Shown here: one piece after another, positions 62,363-64,000 of the stretch | Layout of the letters: every line of letters starts with the position of its first letter | How positions within the stretch are numbered: the first letter of the stretch is position 1 | Assembly: GCF_023078335.1 (NCBI RefSeq) | Contig: NZ_CP095550.1 | Span: 2,276,001 to 2,340,000 of the forward strand | Length of the DNA stretch: 64,000 bases | DNA from: Metabacillus endolithicus | Lineage (GTDB): Bacteria > Bacillota > Bacilli > Bacillales > Bacillaceae | Direction of reading: 5' to 3' | Program-made: the position numbers and the translations under genes | The notes under the pieces: model-generated | Seen by the model: only the letters and a program-made list of their open reading frames with translations | Told to the model about the DNA's origin: nothing | Databases searched by the model: none

Positions 62363-62935
62363 TTAACGACAAGATTGATTTTCTGTTGTGCTTTCATAAA
62401 CAGCCCGTACTCCACCGATTAGTTTTGGACGGGTTTTGGCCATTGTCACATGGGCAGAGCCGATTTCCGTTATTTTGCTACGAAGTGGGACGGCAACATG
62501 TTTTAAGTGCATTCCGATGAAGGTGTCGCCGATGTCGACTCCAGCATCCGCTTTGATAAATTCCACCACAACCGGGTTTTGCATGTGCTGATAGGCATAG
62601 GTGGCCATTGCGCCACCTGCTTTTCTCACAGGAACAACGGAGACTTCTTCAAAGCCCTTTGCTCTGGCTACCTCTTTTTCCACAACTAGTGCGCGGTTTA
62701 GGTGCTCACAGCATTGAAAGGCTAGGTGCACACCTGTTGTTTGGTGGAGGGTATGGAATGTTTCATAAATTATTTCGGCTACTTCTTCTGTGCCGGCCGT
62801 ACCGATTTTTTCACCGATTACTTCACTTGTGCTGCAGCCTACTACAAGGAGATTGCCTGCACTAAGCTCAGCCTGATTTGTTAAGTCCTTTAGTAACTCA
62901 GATAAATCTTGCTTCCATTTTTGAAGATTTGTCAT
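62363..62935 (-). CDS. ywlG: YwlG (TIGR01440, DUF436)
   Basis: A 190-residue cytoplasmic protein. [36 protein letters not shown] and [19 protein letters not shown] are hallmark stretches with conserved Cys/His. ATG behind AAGGAAG. Between rpiB and glyA, as in B. subtilis. Function unknown. Confidence 0.93.
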   Translation of the reverse strand: MTNLQKWKQDLSELLKDLTNQAELSAGNLLVVGCSTSEVIGEKIGTAGTEEVAEIIYETFHTLHQTTGVHLAFQCCEHLNRALVVEKEVARAKGFEEVSVVPVRKAGGAMATYAYQHMQNPVVVEFIKADAGVDIGDTFIGMHLKHVAVPLRSKITEIGSAHVTMAKTRPKLIGGVRAVYESTTENQSCR

Positions 62936-62952
62936 GAATTTACGACTTCCTT

Positions 62953-63399
62953 TTAGTTTTGATTCTCTTCGTATTGAGTGATCTTGCCTACGCGTGTTGC
63001 ATGACGCCCACCTTGATAGTCTGTTGTTAGCCAGATTTTAGCGATATCTCGTGCTAAGCCAGGACCGATTACGCGCTCACCCATTGCAAGCATGTTCGTA
63101 TCATTGTGCTCACGAGTTGCTTGAGCACTGAATGTATCATGAACAAGTGCGCAGCGGATGCCTTTTACTTTGTTGGCAGCGATGCTCATTCCGATGCCAG
63201 TTCCACAGATTAAGATGCCACGGTCGAATTCACCGTTTGCTACTTTTTCTGCTACAGGTAGAGCGTAATCAGGATAATCCACGGATGTTTCACATTCACA
63301 TCCCATATCCTCAAATTCAATATTTAATTCTTCAAGTAATCCAATAATTTCTTTTCTAATATTGATTCCACCGTGATCTGACGCAATTGCTACTCTCAT
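62953..63399 (-). CDS. rpiB: Ribose 5-phosphate isomerase B
   Basis: A 148-residue RpiB/LacAB family enzyme interconverting ribose 5-phosphate and ribulose 5-phosphate. SDHGG (residues 7-11), Cys65 in [14 protein letters not shown] and [14 protein letters not shown] are intact. ATG behind AGGAGGG, 17 bases before ywlG. Confidence 0.95.
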   Translation of the reverse strand: MRVAIASDHGGINIRKEIIGLLEELNIEFEDMGCECETSVDYPDYALPVAEKVANGEFDRGILICGTGIGMSIAANKVKGIRCALVHDTFSAQATREHNDTNMLAMGERVIGPGLARDIAKIWLTTDYQGGRHATRVGKITQYEENQN

Positions 63400-63445
63400 C
63401 GTGCCCTCCTATGGTAACGTATTTCTTCCATTTTTATTCTATCTC

Positions 63446-64000
63446 TTAAATAATAAAACGATCAATTGTTTTCCTTAATTCTTCTGAACTTTCTGCTAGT
63501 TTCTTTCCTAAATCGTTCATGTGATTAATTTGTTCGGACTGCTCTTTAATCGACGATGCGACTTCATGTGCACCTGCTGATGTTTCCTGGGCAATAGCGG
63601 CCACTTCCTCAGATTGCGCACCTGTTCTGTGTAATGAGTCCATTTGTTGATGAATAAGCTCACTAATTTGCTTTACTGCAGTCGCCACATCTAAGATAGC
63701 TTGACTTGATTCGCTTAAGATTTCAGCCGAAACTTGTCCATTTTTCGCTTGGTTTCTAGCCGTTTCTACTTGTTCCCCAATCTGCCCAACAACATTTTGA
63801 ACTTCTTGTTGAATGTTTTGTATGAGACCTGTTATTCCTTGAACGGCTTTTGCGCTTTCATCAGCCAGTTTACGAACTTCATCAGCAACAACAGCAAAGC
63901 CTTTACCATGCTCACCTGCTCTAGCAGCTTCAATAGAAGCATTTAGTGCGAGGAGATTTGTTTGGTTTGCAATCTCTCCAACAAGTGATACGATCGATGA
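63446..64000 (-). CDS. Methyl-accepting chemotaxis signalling domain, cut by window
   Basis: The frame is open through base 64000, so only the C-terminal 184 residues are visible. The hairpin tip [22 protein letters not shown] motif (here [20 protein letters not shown]) and [22 protein letters not shown] are canonical for chemoreceptor signalling domains. The sensory part lies outside the window. Confidence 0.92.
   Translation of the reverse strand, partial: SSIVSLVGEIANQTNLLALNASIEAARAGEHGKGFAVVADEVRKLADESAKAVQGITGLIQNIQQEVQNVVGQIGEQVETARNQAKNGQVSAEILSESSQAILDVATAVKQISELIHQQMDSLHRTGAQSEEVAAIAQETSAGAHEVASSIKEQSEQINHMNDLGKKLAESSEELRKTIDRFII

Overview
The window looks like a chromosomal segment from a spore-forming, motile, AT-rich member of the Bacillaceae that is not Bacillus subtilis itself. 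Sporulation genes (spoIIID, spoIIQ, spoIID, cotJABC), flagellar genes (flhO, flhP), a competence-type ssb and the complete F0F1 ATP synthase operon appear in an order close to the ywl-ywm-ywp part of the B. subtilis map: rpiB, ywlG, glyA, upp, atp operon, ywmB, murAA, spoIID, spoIIQ, spoIIID, mbl, flhO, flhP, fabZ, ywpF and ssbB. Accessory genes and repeats are inserted at several points. No rRNA or tRNA gene was recognised.

Layout: 0-3 kb holds an SH3-domain membrane protein and a sodium:solute (urea-like) symporter with a small partner. 3.3-4.7 kb holds a frameshifted replication-protein-like gene and a sigma-70-like factor behind an unusual set of nested dyads. 4.8-10.7 kb is a sucrose/fructan ABC uptake operon (GH32 hydrolase, two permeases, binding lipoprotein) with a divergent LacI regulator and visible operators. 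11-18 kb has secreted proteins, a large M14 metallopeptidase, a ROK kinase and a 33-residue membrane protein. 18-27 kb has coiled-coil proteins, a SWIM/SNF2 pair, lipoproteins, ssbB, an XRE regulator and YwpF. 27-32 kb holds cotJ, fabZ and flhOP. 32-41 kb holds a cyclic-di-GMP riboswitch with a secreted TIM-barrel protein, then mbl, spoIIID, an inserted symporter operon and spoIIQ flanked by two VanZ-like genes. 40.5-64 kb holds spoIID, murAA, ywmB, the atp operon, a Vpr-like subtilase, upp, a sensor kinase, glyA, ywlG, rpiB and a cut-off chemotaxis receptor.

The most unusual content is a family of three intergenic minisatellites (33.4 kb, 41.7-43.2 kb, 61.8-62.15 kb). They share a 52-bp period and a hairpin-capable inverted repeat in each unit. 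The stem changes on both sides between arrays, and the edges are degenerate.

Five genes are broken by six single-base shifts, mostly in short homopolymers. This could be pseudogenisation, but sequencing error is at least as likely, so those genes are described as joined reading frames.
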